From the NCBI GenBank assembly GCA_002811675.1, contig PDIM01000009.1, positions 22,165 through 85,560 on the forward strand: DNA of 63,396 nucleotides. The letters are read 5' to 3'. The notes beneath the pieces are model-generated. The model saw only the letters and a list, made by a program, of their open reading frames with translations, searched no databases and had not been told where the DNA came from. Positions 37,601 through 46,854 of this stretch are shown here, piece by piece. The DNA comes from Ichthyosporea sp. XGB-2017a. Its lineage: Eukaryota > Opisthokonta > Ichthyosporea. The stretch's first letter is position 1. Each line of letters opens with the position of its first letter. Both the position numbers and the translations under genes were made by a program.

Positions 37601-38283
37601 TGCAAAAAGCTTTGGGGAAAGTCGAAGAGCACCATCCTGTTGCACACAGTAACCAGACCAGCGATAAAATAAGTGAGCACTCAAATCTCCCCCCTTCGCT
37701 CCAAAGAAATGGCTCTATTTTTATGAACGAAAAAATTAGTAGCCTTCAAAATGAAATTTCAAACGAAATAGCATCAAGGGACAACTGTGAAAAGCATCTG
37801 CGACTTCAAACACCGGGTTCAGAGCCGGCTGTTAAAGCAGCTAAAGAGCTAAAGCATCATGAAGATCTCATTTCCAAGCTTACTGGACAATTGAATACTG
37901 AGCGAAGCAAAGAAATTCAAAAGCAACAAAAATTGCGCAGAGCTTCAGAGTCTAGAAAAAAGAAAGAGTCCTTTAGTGGAAATTCTGGAGATGGGCAGGC
38001 TTACACAGGTGGGGCAAAAAAAAGAAGTAGTTGGCAGTCTATAGCCCACGTTATCACCTTCAAGAATGCCTTCAGCACCCCTCCCCCAGTAAAGGCATCT
38101 AATTCTTCAGGTTCCACGTCTGGCCAAATCATGAAGCCTGTAGAGCAACAAAGTAAAGTGGTCACCAAAGATGAAGCGCAGGCATCTTTAGAAAGTGCTT
38201 TGGAGGGCAAAAGCAAAGCAGCACCAGTTGCTAACGAGAACAGTAATCCCGCAAAAACGTCTGATATCGAAATATCAGTGTAG
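34693..38283 (+). CDS. Divergent myosin with an SH2 domain in the tail
   Basis: 1,196 residues, single exon. Motor domain about 15-720. P-loop GMSGSGKST at 105-113 (canonical GESGAGKT), switch I NSINSTRYCK, switch II VDSFGFE, relay helix VNEALQFLVNQSTF, GINHNFGCVNYSIDNFMTKNR, and KCLKPN before the converter. No clear IQ motif follows. Residues about 807-897 form an SH2 domain: CYFGELSKRDMEKVL, NGCFIVRDS with the phosphotyrosine-binding Arg at 833, IKQYKIVP, and a hydrophobic MVDDILAHF helix. Two basic coiled-coil segments (about 905-985 and 1020-1095) and a low-complexity tail complete it. The E-to-M change in the P-loop and the unusual actin-binding loops suggest altered or weak motor activity. 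SH2 domains read phosphotyrosine, so this links an actin-type motor to tyrosine-kinase signalling. I recall SH2-bearing myosins from unicellular holozoans, but cannot check that here. Confidence 0.9.
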   Translation: MAPPTTKGSFALPTDVCRLASINEESVEKLLSDRSKVGKMYTYCGDELLCMFSPSQMEGHFSQDSAKFFSQPSESNKYPHVFRTSGDIYQSMLENKENQTMVFTGMSGSGKSTNYAKALDQLLSVSRRQPNVLEDKIMAAHTIMDAFGNAHTPNSINSTRYCKHFEIVFDSQGALAGAVVNEYLLEKTRIFARNNMANSNFHVFYYVLQGLKEENVITPKNLTSDDAFNYLYSSVVMNDNELLKKYHELIKAMDIVGFTTEEQQSIFAILSGVLYIGNLEFETDRKGDVCVSTRDVLTEISNVLEIDTSLIELVLTTKITGVEESGEPILTSYSLKNAYYVRDAWASSIYGRTFGYICHRLNEFLQEGGNLSSIGNKSIALVDSFGFERMPENSFEQLVVNTVNEALQFLVNQSTFVTHKEDFQQEQVDGELKLEYLDNTYCMNTLKADNRFAGPGVLDIIDFKANSLANNLPNNIFVDGVINDSDADLLNALHCAWNGEGAYKKPKAASKGFGINHNFGCVNYSIDNFMTKNRQAVPDDVHAAMRSSKMLILSDIFKADLSKAGMLYYKKNNQNLSKPEGLQTLASACENAVSDFIKLVAMSEMNVIKCLKPNSTNSQGSEIDSTFVVEQIKGMNIVFAAKLYKEGFIRALTFQDFNATFRCLVKSGNSNISQRDLCQKILNHEHISEYIFGIHKVYLNPKSFAVLAEACTKAKNSNATSAEQIMKGQLVREKMERKNNSNGLGSKTGESMLVGSRKTFGSSEDLLRSQSIVIGSLTKEYLDFTQTQNERGVFPATVESNKSGHKNCYFGELSKRDMEKVLDCKPNGCFIVRDSHGEFHETIKVICVSWEGSIKQYKIVPTSTGAFQCGGKEFPMVDDILAHFIKEPLTQEGVILRCPVPCPAEHLNQAIGPKNPKIVKLEEERAKLTKKIEQIKHSIVNDNVDLKEKQKRKEHIAKEEKAIEKINKQLQKALGKVEEHHPVAHSNQTSDKISEHSNLPPSLQRNGSIFMNEKISSLQNEISNEIASRDNCEKHLRLQTPGSEPAVKAAKELKHHEDLISKLTGQLNTERSKEIQKQQKLRRASESRKKKESFSGNSGDGQAYTGGAKKRSSWQSIAHVITFKNAFSTPPPVKASNSSGSTSGQIMKPVEQQSKVVTKDEAQASLESALEGKSKAAPVANENSNPAKTSDIEISV

Positions 38284-38910
38284 ATTTCAATGCTTGTAAA
38301 GTAAGAAACATGGAACATAAGCACACACTGCAAACACCTTTGAGCAAAACTAGCACTCGCGAGTCAATGGAATACCTTCACGGTGTATATGTTTAAAAAC
38401 ACATTAACCAATTATATGCACTTTGTCCATCAACGAACCCAAAGTTCTTTAGACTAAAATACCATGAAATAAAGCTTTAACTTTACCTTCTGTAACGTCA
38501 CAGCCATGGGCCGCCTGCGGTGCATTACTGTAATAGCGCCTCATGGCCCCTCCCTAGATCCCCTATACTCTATAGGCTAGCTAATTAATTAATTCACCGC
38601 ACTCCCCCTCACTTCACCAGCTAGTCCCTGCTCTAAATCTCCCCGTCGTCTTGTATCCCCATCTACTCACTCCCTGCCCCCTCCATGCTCCGTGATCATA
38701 GGGCTTGCAGTACACTGTAGGATATAGAGAGATTCGTAACCTCGCGGTATACCACTCGTTTGATTTCTTTGGAACTGACGACAACCACAACTAGAGCAAA
38801 GCTGGACCTTGCCAAGTTGGCATTTAGCATTTAGTTTATCTTATTATTGTTTGTACCACTGCCCACTTTCAGAGCCCTTTTTGTATCGAAGGGTCAAATA
38901 TTCATTCATC
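38284..38910. other. Intergenic myosin/A-T-TE enzyme
   Basis: Myosin 3' end (AATAAA near 38470) and the promoter of the next gene. Contains a short TAATTAATTAATTAATTC stretch near 38580. No gene seen. Confidence 0.5.
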
Positions 38911-41900
38911 ATGGGCGAGACGACAGAGTCCGACAAACCTGCGCTTGAAAAGAGATTCAGTGCTGCCAAGGGATTAAGTATATTGCCAACCCGACAAGGA
39001 ACACTAACAGAACTCGCGGTACCGCCCGTTCCCTTGGCTGGAGACATTTATGATAAAGTTATTCACGAATGGAATAAGACTGATGCCCCCGCTTCCGATG
39101 GGCTAATTCAGGATCTCATTTACGAAATCACTGACAGATATCCCGATTCTTTGGCTGTTTCAAATGAAGATAATTCCAAACAATTGACATATCTTGAGTT
39201 TGACAGGTATACAAACCGCATAGCACACTATCTTAGAGAAAGCGGTGTGAAACCTGATGATCTTGTTGGTATTTGCACGAACAGATCTGTAAACATGCTT
39301 CTAGCAATGGTGGGTATCTTAAAATCTGGGGGTGCATATGTTGCTCTCGATCCTGGCTTTCCCAAAGACAGGTTGGCTTATATTATCAAGGAAGCCGAAA
39401 TTACAGTTGTTTTATACGAAGAAGAATTGGATGAGTTTTTATCACAAATCAAAGAGCTTTTGACGGACAAGGAATCAAAAAGTCACGAAGAAACATACAG
39501 AGAAGGTCCTCTAATTGTAAAAAAGAATGTAGTTGAAACGATCACAAAGATCTATCCCATTGAGCGTATTCCCGTATCTCAGTTTATGGGCGAAGAACAG
39601 ACTGATCGGGATGGTAGACTTCCGAATGTTGGCAGCAGCAAGAATCTTGCGTATGTAATTTTTACTTCAGGGTCTACAGGAAAGCCCAAAGGTGTTCAAT
39701 TAGAGCACATTTCGGTTGTTAACTTTCTTCAGTCTATGAAAAGAAAGCCGGGGATGAAGGTAGGGGATAGAATCTTGGCTGTGACAACAATGTCTTTTGA
39801 TATTGCGGTGTTGGAACTGTTTTTGCCATTAATTTGTGGAGGCCATGTAATTATTGCGTCAAGAAAGACAGCCACCGACGGAATAGCTTTGAAAAACACT
39901 CTGGAAAAGGTTTCACCTGAAATCATGCAAGCAACACCTGCTTCTTGGCGACTTCTTATAGAAGCTGGTTGGAAAGGCTCTAAAAGCATGAAAATTTTGT
40001 GTGGAGGGGAGGCTTTCCCTCCGTCGTTGGTTTCGCAATTGTGTGGAATGGTGGGCGAAGTTTGGAATATGTATGGACCTACCGAAGCTACTGTGTGGTG
40101 CACGTTGAAGCTTTTAAAGGAAGCATCTGAAGCAGCAGTCTCGATCGGAAAACCAATTGATAATTGCAAATGCTATGTTCTCGATCCGGAAAGTCTAGAA
40201 CCTGTTGGTATGGGCGACCAAGGAGAATTGCACATTGCCGGACCGCGAGTTTTGGCCAGGGGTTATCACAAGCGCCAAGATTTGACTGATGGTGTGTTCA
40301 AACCCAATCCTTTTGTTCCGGGAACGCTCATGTACAAATCCGGTGATTTGGCGAGGTATTTGCCTAACGGAGATATTATTTGTGTTGGACGAGCGGACTA
40401 TCAAGTGAAAATTAATGGTTATAGAATTGAGTTGGGTGAGATTGAAGCTGTCGTTGATAGACACCCAGCGGTGAAAGCGAATATCGTGATTGTGAAGGGA
40501 GAGGGTAATTCGAAGCAACTGGTGTGCTATTTTGTTTCCGAAAATGGCAAAGAAGCCCCAAACATAGGCAAATTGCAAGAATATATTTTGGGCTTTGTAC
40601 CAAAATATATGGTTCCTTCAGTATTTGTTGAGTTAGCAGAACTTCCATTGTTACCAAATGGTAAGGTGAATAGAAAAGATTTACCTTCTCCCGACTCAGC
40701 AAAAGCCCATCTTACTCAGGAAGCAGTCATCGAAGGGCGAGATAAGTTAGAAATTAGTCTCTGTACAATCTGTGAAGAGCTTCTGGAGTATTCTCCGATC
40801 GGTGTTAATACGAATTTATTTACTATCGGTGGCAATTCTTTGTTTGCCTTAAGGCTCCATAATCGCTTAAAGGAAGAATATAGTGTGGATATACCTGTTT
40901 ACAGCATTCTTCAAGGTGGGAATGCTTCGTATGTCGCAGAGTTGGTTAAGCAAAAAACAGGTGGTGTCAGCGGTGAAAGTGGCGATGAAGTTGATCTGAG
41001 TGGTGGCGCAAAAGCTAAGAAAGAAGTTTTAACAATCGTGCCATTGCAGCCTGCCGGGTCAAAGCCACCTTTATTTATTTTTCACTCGGCAGGCGGCTTT
41101 GTGTTTCCATACTTTCTACTAGCAAAACTAATGGGAACAGATCAGCCCATGTATGGCTTTCAAGACCCGGGGCTGGACAAAGATAGTGCTAGTGACACCC
41201 CCCTCACTGTGGAAGAGCTTGCTTCTCGGTATATGATAGAGCTTAAAAAACAACAGCCTGAAGGGCCATACTACTTAGCAGGTTGGTCATTGGGTGGCCA
41301 AATTGCTTGGGAGATCAGCCAGCGACTAAAGGAAACTGGTGATGAAGTTTCAATGTTGATATTAATTGATATGCCCATTCGTGAAAGTTATAAGAGGGCA
41401 ACATTCTGGAAAGACAATATTTTGCGTGGGGGTGCAATGATTCGACAGAACATAGCTTTACGACATCAGCATTTGAAGAAGAGTGGAAGTACCTTTAGAA
41501 GAGGATTGTACAAGGCCTTAAATGTCATCGTACGTGGAGATAAAGAACTTCAAGGAGGAGGTGATGATGATGATGATGCTGGTCCTGTGAATACGTCTGT
41601 AGCAATGGATTCAAGCACCTCGACAATTGTTGCTATTTTAGACAGACACATGAAAGCTGCTGCCAGCTATATTCCAAAGCCTTACGATGGTAAAACCCTA
41701 GTAATTCGATGTGAACAGCAAACTGGTTCTTTCTATTCTGAGTTTGAGGAATGGTACCACCTAGCTCCCAATGGTGTTTTCCGTAGCATTGATTGTAACC
41801 ATTACAATGTCTTACGTGATCCACATGTTCACATAATTGTGGACATGATGAAAGAAGCGCTTAGTAATGCCCTTTATCTCGAGACTGGAGTTCCACGAGA

Positions 41901-42660
41901 ATCGCCAGTATCACAAGAGAAGCCGCAGATTATTTCGTTCCAAGAATACGACGAATATTCAAACACCGGAATCACTTTGCGTTCTACGATTACTTCTAGT
42001 CCTCTTAACGTTTTCACCAAGGCAGTCAAATTGCAAATGGCCTATGTGCGAAAGCCAAAAGTGGTTGATGCCGTATCTTTTGAATATTTTGAAATCTGGC
42101 ATAATGAGCAATGTGTCTACCGAAAGAACACTGAAGATCTTATTCAGCTAAGACGAAAAGCCAATGAAAACATGTTCAAATATGAAGTGGGTGGTCAGGA
42201 TCTTGTTTTTACACAAAACCAACAATATTGCACAAGCATAGGGATCATAGTGAAGAAGCCAATCGAAGGCACCAAGTTTGTAACAGAATGTTTTCAGGAC
42301 GGCGCGTCTCTGTTCGTTCAAGAGGATGCTATGGGCGAGTACATTCCTCGGGAGGAGCCATATGAAATGAAGTTCGTAGATACGATGAGTCTTCCATTGG
42401 GAAAATATTTTATCCGAGTAGTATTTCTTGACAGTTCCGGTACTGTTTTATTCAAGTTCAAATATTCGATGACAATAGCTGATCCCGTTCCTGAAATGAT
42501 ATCGGAAAGCGGTGAAGTTATGAAATACCATGACAGTCGTGTCCCTCTGGAAATGCGAGACAGCCGTAGTGGGCATATTAAGGCGCGAAGTCATGGATGG
42601 TCCCCATCCACTTCGGACCTAAAATCTGAGGTATCATCTTTGCAATCGGAAGACCCCTAA
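38911..42660 (+). CDS. NRPS-like adenylation-thiolation-thioesterase enzyme with unknown C-terminal domain
   Basis: 1,249 residues from the ATG at 38911; upstream the frame is open without ATG. Adenylation domain about 45-595: YVIFTSGSTGKPKGV at 248-262, SFDIAV with Asp297 at the position that holds the substrate amino group in amino-acid-activating domains, MYGPTEATVW, YKSGDLARYLPNGDI, VKINGYRIELGEIE, and catalytic Lys585 in PNGKVNRKDLP. Carrier domain about 610-680 with GGNSLF; Ser643 would bear phosphopantetheine. Thioesterase about 715-975: GWSLGG nucleophile Ser793, His964 in DCNHYN. No condensation domain. The last about 230 residues look beta-rich and match nothing I know. A-T-TE proteins in fungi dimerise aryl keto acids, but Asp297 argues for an amino-acid substrate. 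Product unknown. No introns. Confidence 0.88.
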   Translation: MGETTESDKPALEKRFSAAKGLSILPTRQGTLTELAVPPVPLAGDIYDKVIHEWNKTDAPASDGLIQDLIYEITDRYPDSLAVSNEDNSKQLTYLEFDRYTNRIAHYLRESGVKPDDLVGICTNRSVNMLLAMVGILKSGGAYVALDPGFPKDRLAYIIKEAEITVVLYEEELDEFLSQIKELLTDKESKSHEETYREGPLIVKKNVVETITKIYPIERIPVSQFMGEEQTDRDGRLPNVGSSKNLAYVIFTSGSTGKPKGVQLEHISVVNFLQSMKRKPGMKVGDRILAVTTMSFDIAVLELFLPLICGGHVIIASRKTATDGIALKNTLEKVSPEIMQATPASWRLLIEAGWKGSKSMKILCGGEAFPPSLVSQLCGMVGEVWNMYGPTEATVWCTLKLLKEASEAAVSIGKPIDNCKCYVLDPESLEPVGMGDQGELHIAGPRVLARGYHKRQDLTDGVFKPNPFVPGTLMYKSGDLARYLPNGDIICVGRADYQVKINGYRIELGEIEAVVDRHPAVKANIVIVKGEGNSKQLVCYFVSENGKEAPNIGKLQEYILGFVPKYMVPSVFVELAELPLLPNGKVNRKDLPSPDSAKAHLTQEAVIEGRDKLEISLCTICEELLEYSPIGVNTNLFTIGGNSLFALRLHNRLKEEYSVDIPVYSILQGGNASYVAELVKQKTGGVSGESGDEVDLSGGAKAKKEVLTIVPLQPAGSKPPLFIFHSAGGFVFPYFLLAKLMGTDQPMYGFQDPGLDKDSASDTPLTVEELASRYMIELKKQQPEGPYYLAGWSLGGQIAWEISQRLKETGDEVSMLILIDMPIRESYKRATFWKDNILRGGAMIRQNIALRHQHLKKSGSTFRRGLYKALNVIVRGDKELQGGGDDDDDAGPVNTSVAMDSSTSTIVAILDRHMKAAASYIPKPYDGKTLVIRCEQQTGSFYSEFEEWYHLAPNGVFRSIDCNHYNVLRDPHVHIIVDMMKEALSNALYLETGVPRESPVSQEKPQIISFQEYDEYSNTGITLRSTITSSPLNVFTKAVKLQMAYVRKPKVVDAVSFEYFEIWHNEQCVYRKNTEDLIQLRRKANENMFKYEVGGQDLVFTQNQQYCTSIGIIVKKPIEGTKFVTECFQDGASLFVQEDAMGEYIPREEPYEMKFVDTMSLPLGKYFIRVVFLDSSGTVLFKFKYSMTIADPVPEMISESGEVMKYHDSRVPLEMRDSRSGHIKARSHGWSPSTSDLKSEVSSLQSEDP

Positions 42661-42693
42661 TTGAATGAATGCATCAAATAAATAGCCAAAAAG

Positions 42694-43530
42694 CTAGCCG
42701 AAACGCTCTCTTATTTCCTTTACCTTCACCATAAAGTCTTTTACCCTGTTGGGGTCCACAGGAGCATACCAAAGTCCGTTTTCTTTAAAATGGGAGCCGA
42801 CAATAAGACCGTCAGCGCCACCGTAATATTTTGTTATATTGCAAGCAGTTACTCCGGAACCAACAATCAGTGGAAGGGAAACAGATTCCCGTACTTTTTG
42901 AAGCTCTTGTAGACTCGCTTCAGCCCCCGTTTCAGTACCCGTAACAATGACACCGTCGCCATCAAAAAATTGAACCCCCCTAGCATACTCTTCGATTGAT
43001 AGGTCTGCTGTAATGGCGTGGGAGCTGTGCTTTTTCTTGACGTCAGTAAATACCTTAATGTGGTCAGCACCAATCTGACGCCGATATCGCAGCAACTCCC
43101 CGGCACAGCCATTCATGATTCCCTCGTCAGCGACATGAGCAAACGCAAATCCTTCAGCTCGAATAAAGTCACATCCTCCAGCCAAAGCGGCAGCCATAGC
43201 TTCCTTGTTCGCACCGGCAAGGATTTGACAGCCAATAGGCAATGAACTATTAACAGCCCGCTTTATCTCACTCAGCGCAACGGACATGGGCGCAACAACC
43301 TCTGGGCCTATACTGTCCGCCATTACATACGGAATATCATGCATATTTTCCACAAGAAGGGCATCAACCCCATGATCCACATATACCCGAGCTTCTTTTA
43401 CTGCTTGTTCGTAAATGCTCTCCACGGGAAGAAAGTGCCTAGGAGTCCCGGGAAGGGCCCGCAGGTGAACCATAGCAATGATAGAGGTAGCAAATCTACC
43501 CCCAAACAGTGGTTTTGGCAATGTGGTCAT
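42694..43530 (-). CDS. BtpA-family TIM-barrel protein
   Basis: 278 residues, single exon. Matches the BtpA/SgcQ family throughout: MVHLRALPGTP near the start, DALLVENMHDIPY, GCQILAGANKEA, CDFIRAEGFAFAHVADEG, KVFTDVKKKHSSH, GVIVTGTETG, LPLIVGSGVT and ADGLIVGSHFKENG. The family is known from bacteria, archaea and some eukaryotes. In cyanobacteria BtpA affects photosystem I stability, but that role cannot apply to a non-photosynthetic cell. Its enzymatic function here is unknown. It ends 33 bases from the convergent A-T-TE gene. Confidence 0.88.
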   Translation of the reverse strand: MTTLPKPLFGGRFATSIIAMVHLRALPGTPRHFLPVESIYEQAVKEARVYVDHGVDALLVENMHDIPYVMADSIGPEVVAPMSVALSEIKRAVNSSLPIGCQILAGANKEAMAAALAGGCDFIRAEGFAFAHVADEGIMNGCAGELLRYRRQIGADHIKVFTDVKKKHSSHAITADLSIEEYARGVQFFDGDGVIVTGTETGAEASLQELQKVRESVSLPLIVGSGVTACNITKYYGGADGLIVGSHFKENGLWYAPVDPNRVKDFMVKVKEIRERFG

Positions 43531-43898
43531 CCTATAGAGGAGTGGCTAGTCGGAGGGGGGTGGGGGGAGGGAGGGTGTGTTGTGAGGATCAACAGACACA
43601 CAGACAGAGATAGATTTGCTTTGCCATATATTTTCCTGTGCGGGGCTGCATGCCAAAGGAGGGTGCAGTAGAGGGGAAGGGGGATGGCTGGGTGGATCAG
43701 CTGACCGTACCTGATCATCACTCGATCGGGGAGGGCGGGAAATATTTGGTCTTTTATTCTCACACTGCCACACTCCTCAACTAGGAGGGTCAGAGTCACT
43801 CACCAAGGAGGGTGGCCCCTTAGACATCTTGCCTCCTCCTCCTCCTCTTCACAGATCTTGCCTTGCACATCTCATATATATTAGCCTTCGTGTTTACA
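43531..43898. other. Divergent intergenic region
   Basis: 368 bases between the BtpA-family gene and the following unknown gene, rich in G/A and C/T tracts. No coding signal. Confidence 0.5.
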
Positions 43899-45062
43899 AT
43901 GAATTGGAATGGCGGAAGGCGAAATAGAGCATTGAATAAGACCACCAAAAAGTACCAGAGGGACTTTTTCGATAGGCGTCGCAATGCCAAAAAGAATAAT
44001 CAAGGAAGCACCTGTGCTAAAAAGAAAAGGCCTATCAAGGAAGCTGCCTTTCCTCCTGATATAACTGGAATGAAACATGCTGATTGGAAATACTTTAGTG
44101 ATGATATCAAGGCCATCAAGTTATCTAATAACTTGACAGTCGGTGATGCTCTCGTGAAGAAGGGAACCGCTGCAAATAGCTGCGCTATTGCGGAGATTAA
44201 AAAAAATGGGTCCAATACCTGCATTCCGAGTAGACTGCTGTCTCCTTCTACCGAAATAGAATCAGTTTTGCAATTTCAAGAACCAATTGGATTTGATGAA
44301 TGTAATGATGCAAATGAGTGCGAAAGTGAGTTTACGTTTAAAATGCCCAAGACAATGAAAGATCGATTGTTTCAAAATCATGAAAACCCCAAGAATAGTG
44401 AACAGGATGACACTCAAAACCTTTGCTCTCCTGAATTTTCTGAAGCAAATGACTTCCCGAGGGTTAAAGGACAAAGATCAAGTACATTTCCAGTTGTTCC
44501 TATACTTGGTTGTAATGATGAGTTTGTGTCACTTAGAAGAACGAACAAATTTTCTTGCAGCAATACATTACATACCATGGACGTGGAAGCAAAGGATGGT
44601 CTCGCAGAACATACATTGTCAATACCGAATTCATTCAATGACTCAAAGGATAAATCATCTATGGCAACTGCAGCAATGTCACATGCATCCGATTTGAAGA
44701 GGCAGTCTAGTGAAAACGAACCGCCCACTAAGATGGAAATGGAAAAATCGGATACAAGCTCAGAGCAATATCAACCTTTGTATGACAAAATGATCTTAAT
44801 GGAAAAAAAGCTGGATGAATTGCACGGACATCTTGCAAGGACTGCAAAGGCTAATGTTGTTGAGGCTGCTGTCAATGCAGTTCCTGACATCTCCACAAAG
44901 TCAGTACAAGCAGAATTAGGTGTGGCTGCCCAAGGTAAAAAAATCCGGCACCTTGAGTCCGAAAATGCTAAGCTGTATGAGCAACTTGATAGCGTTTGTA
45001 ATTGTAATGAATGGCTAAAGCTGAAGATAACTGTACTTGAAATAGATGCAAATACGAATTGA
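43899..45062 (+). CDS. Basic N-terminus, coiled-coil C-terminus, unknown
   Basis: 387 residues from the ATG at 43899, single exon. The first about 65 residues are strongly basic (RRNRALNKTTKKYQR, RRRNAKKN), likely a nuclear or nucleic-acid-binding region. The middle about 200 residues are Ser/Asn/Glu-rich and probably disordered. The end (about 300-387) forms short coiled-coil segments, including RHLESENAKLYEQL. No known domain recognised. It ends 37 bases from the convergent DDX56. Confidence 0.75.
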   Translation: MNWNGGRRNRALNKTTKKYQRDFFDRRRNAKKNNQGSTCAKKKRPIKEAAFPPDITGMKHADWKYFSDDIKAIKLSNNLTVGDALVKKGTAANSCAIAEIKKNGSNTCIPSRLLSPSTEIESVLQFQEPIGFDECNDANECESEFTFKMPKTMKDRLFQNHENPKNSEQDDTQNLCSPEFSEANDFPRVKGQRSSTFPVVPILGCNDEFVSLRRTNKFSCSNTLHTMDVEAKDGLAEHTLSIPNSFNDSKDKSSMATAAMSHASDLKRQSSENEPPTKMEMEKSDTSSEQYQPLYDKMILMEKKLDELHGHLARTAKANVVEAAVNAVPDISTKSVQAELGVAAQGKKIRHLESENAKLYEQLDSVCNCNEWLKLKITVLEIDANTN

Positions 45063-45099
45063 TGAACAAGGCCATATTTTTATTGTACTCCGTTCAAAG

Positions 45100-46854
45100 T
45101 TATGCTTTCTTCTTAAAAGAAAAGCTCTTGAGTGGGTCCTCAGTTCTCTTTCTCTTCTTTTTCTGGGCCGCTTCTCTATACTTTTTTTGCATTATGGCGC
45201 GCTTTTTGTCACTGTTTCCTTCTTTAGGCTTCATACTTGCTCCCTTTGGTGCTAAATACGATGGAAGGTGCTTCAAATGACTTTGAATCCTAGAAGGGTG
45301 CAACGTTTTATCATGTCTTAGTGCCTCCAAATCCTTCGGGTTGTCTTCAAAATGGGCCTTCAATTTTTCTGAGTTAAGCACCTCTTGCTTGATCTCTTTC
45401 AATCGAGCTTCTTTTACAGCTATTTTCGTAACAGCTCTAGATGCATCCCTCACCCTGTATCTGAACCCCTCAACGATTTCCATTTTAAAACCAAATGGCT
45501 TAAGCTTTGCTAATCCACCTGACACAAGTCTGCTCTGAATATTTTCCAAATGTTTATCTTCGTGTGCAGATACCAGCATCAAAGCGTTTCCACAGTTTTC
45601 TCCCCTAGCTGTTCGCCCCACTCTGTGAACATAAGCTTTGAACGTTTCAGGAACATCAAAATTAACAATGTTTGCGACATTATGAAAGTCAACCCCCCGA
45701 GAAACGCCATATTCAATGTCCTTATTTCCAACAAGAAGAGATTTCTTTTTGCCTCCATTGTTCGACATTTTTCGCTTTCCCTCCGCTTGGTTCAACTGCG
45801 CTCCATCATCTTCATCATCTACAAGCACGTCATTTTCGTCAGTTGCAATTATGTAATCATATGCCCCTCTATTGAATTCGGCAACGATATGGTTTCGCGA
45901 GTTTAGAGGCAATTCAGAATTCAAAACACATGCCCTAATAGAAAACTGTTCGAGAAATAACTTTAAATGATAACATTTGTCCACGCTGTTTACAAATAAA
46001 ATAGTCTTGCCTTTCAAAATTTTAAGCTTTAACAGCGAATAAATTAACAGGTATTTGTCTTCCTTTTCACATCTAATGAGAAATTGAGCAAGTTTATCCT
46101 CTTCCGGAAGGATCGATTCCTCTAATTTCAAAACAACAGGATTATGCATAATAAGTTCCTTTAGCTCATCCACTTCCGGACTTAGTGTAGCGGACATAAG
46201 AAATGACTGTAACACTTTCGGCAAACAGCTAACAAGAGAAGTCATATCGGCTTTGTACCCAAATGAAAACAATAAATCCGCTTCATCAACAACCATATAT
46301 TGCAACGAGCTAAGGTCAATACTTTTGTTGTTAAAGTGCGCTACTACTCTACTCGGAGTGCTCACAATAATGCTAGGTTTTTCATCCAAGACCCCCTTCT
46401 GGGCATCAAGTCCCACCCCAGGCTTTAGATGCAAGCAAGTCACTTCCTTTGAGCAATAGTGAGTAAGTGCCTTCACCACGGCAACAGTTTGCTGGCATAA
46501 TTCTTTACTTGGAACCAAAATAAGCGACCGACTTTGACGCGTATAGTCCCCATCCATCCCCTTGTTCTCTTCTAAAATCCTTTGAATAATGGGAATAACG
46601 AAAGCAGCTGTTTTACCCGAACCAGTACGAGCCCTCGCCAACACATCTTTTCCTTCCAACCCGCATGGAATCGCTTTTGATTGAACAAGAGTTGGTCTAG
46701 CCCACTTAAGCCTTGCAAGAGCACGCAAAATACGTTGATCAAGGCCCATATCTTCAAACTTGGCAATACCTGCTACTTTCTCTAGGTCCGCAGCTGCATC
46801 TACAGCACTCACAGCCCCACTAAGTGGTTTTCCCGAGTCTCCCTTTATAGCCAT
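45100..46854 (-). CDS. DDX56: DEAD-box RNA helicase DDX56/Dbp9
   Basis: Nucleolar helicase for large ribosomal subunit assembly. 584 residues, single exon. Q-motif region FEDMGLDQRIL then TLVQSKAIP; motif I ARTGSGKT at 75-82; Ia PSKELCQQ; II VDEADLLFSFGY; III SATLS; then NSVDKCYHLKLFLEQF, a long acidic insert before motif V as in Dbp9/DDX56, GVDFHNVANIVNFDVP, and VI HRVGRTARG. The C-terminus is lysine-rich (KKKRKR), fitting nucleolar localisation. The 18-bp tandem duplication just upstream of its start is listed separately. Confidence 0.93.
   Translation of the reverse strand: MAIKGDSGKPLSGAVSAVDAAADLEKVAGIAKFEDMGLDQRILRALARLKWARPTLVQSKAIPCGLEGKDVLARARTGSGKTAAFVIPIIQRILEENKGMDGDYTRQSRSLILVPSKELCQQTVAVVKALTHYCSKEVTCLHLKPGVGLDAQKGVLDEKPSIIVSTPSRVVAHFNNKSIDLSSLQYMVVDEADLLFSFGYKADMTSLVSCLPKVLQSFLMSATLSPEVDELKELIMHNPVVLKLEESILPEEDKLAQFLIRCEKEDKYLLIYSLLKLKILKGKTILFVNSVDKCYHLKLFLEQFSIRACVLNSELPLNSRNHIVAEFNRGAYDYIIATDENDVLVDDEDDGAQLNQAEGKRKMSNNGGKKKSLLVGNKDIEYGVSRGVDFHNVANIVNFDVPETFKAYVHRVGRTARGENCGNALMLVSAHEDKHLENIQSRLVSGGLAKLKPFGFKMEIVEGFRYRVRDASRAVTKIAVKEARLKEIKQEVLNSEKLKAHFEDNPKDLEALRHDKTLHPSRIQSHLKHLPSYLAPKGASMKPKEGNSDKKRAIMQKKYREAAQKKKRKRTEDPLKSFSFKKKA

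Noticed and set aside
38809-38910. Upstream extension of the A-T-TE reading frame
   Set aside because: It contains no ATG. The first in-frame ATG, at 38911, gives a normal start with acidic, soluble residues.
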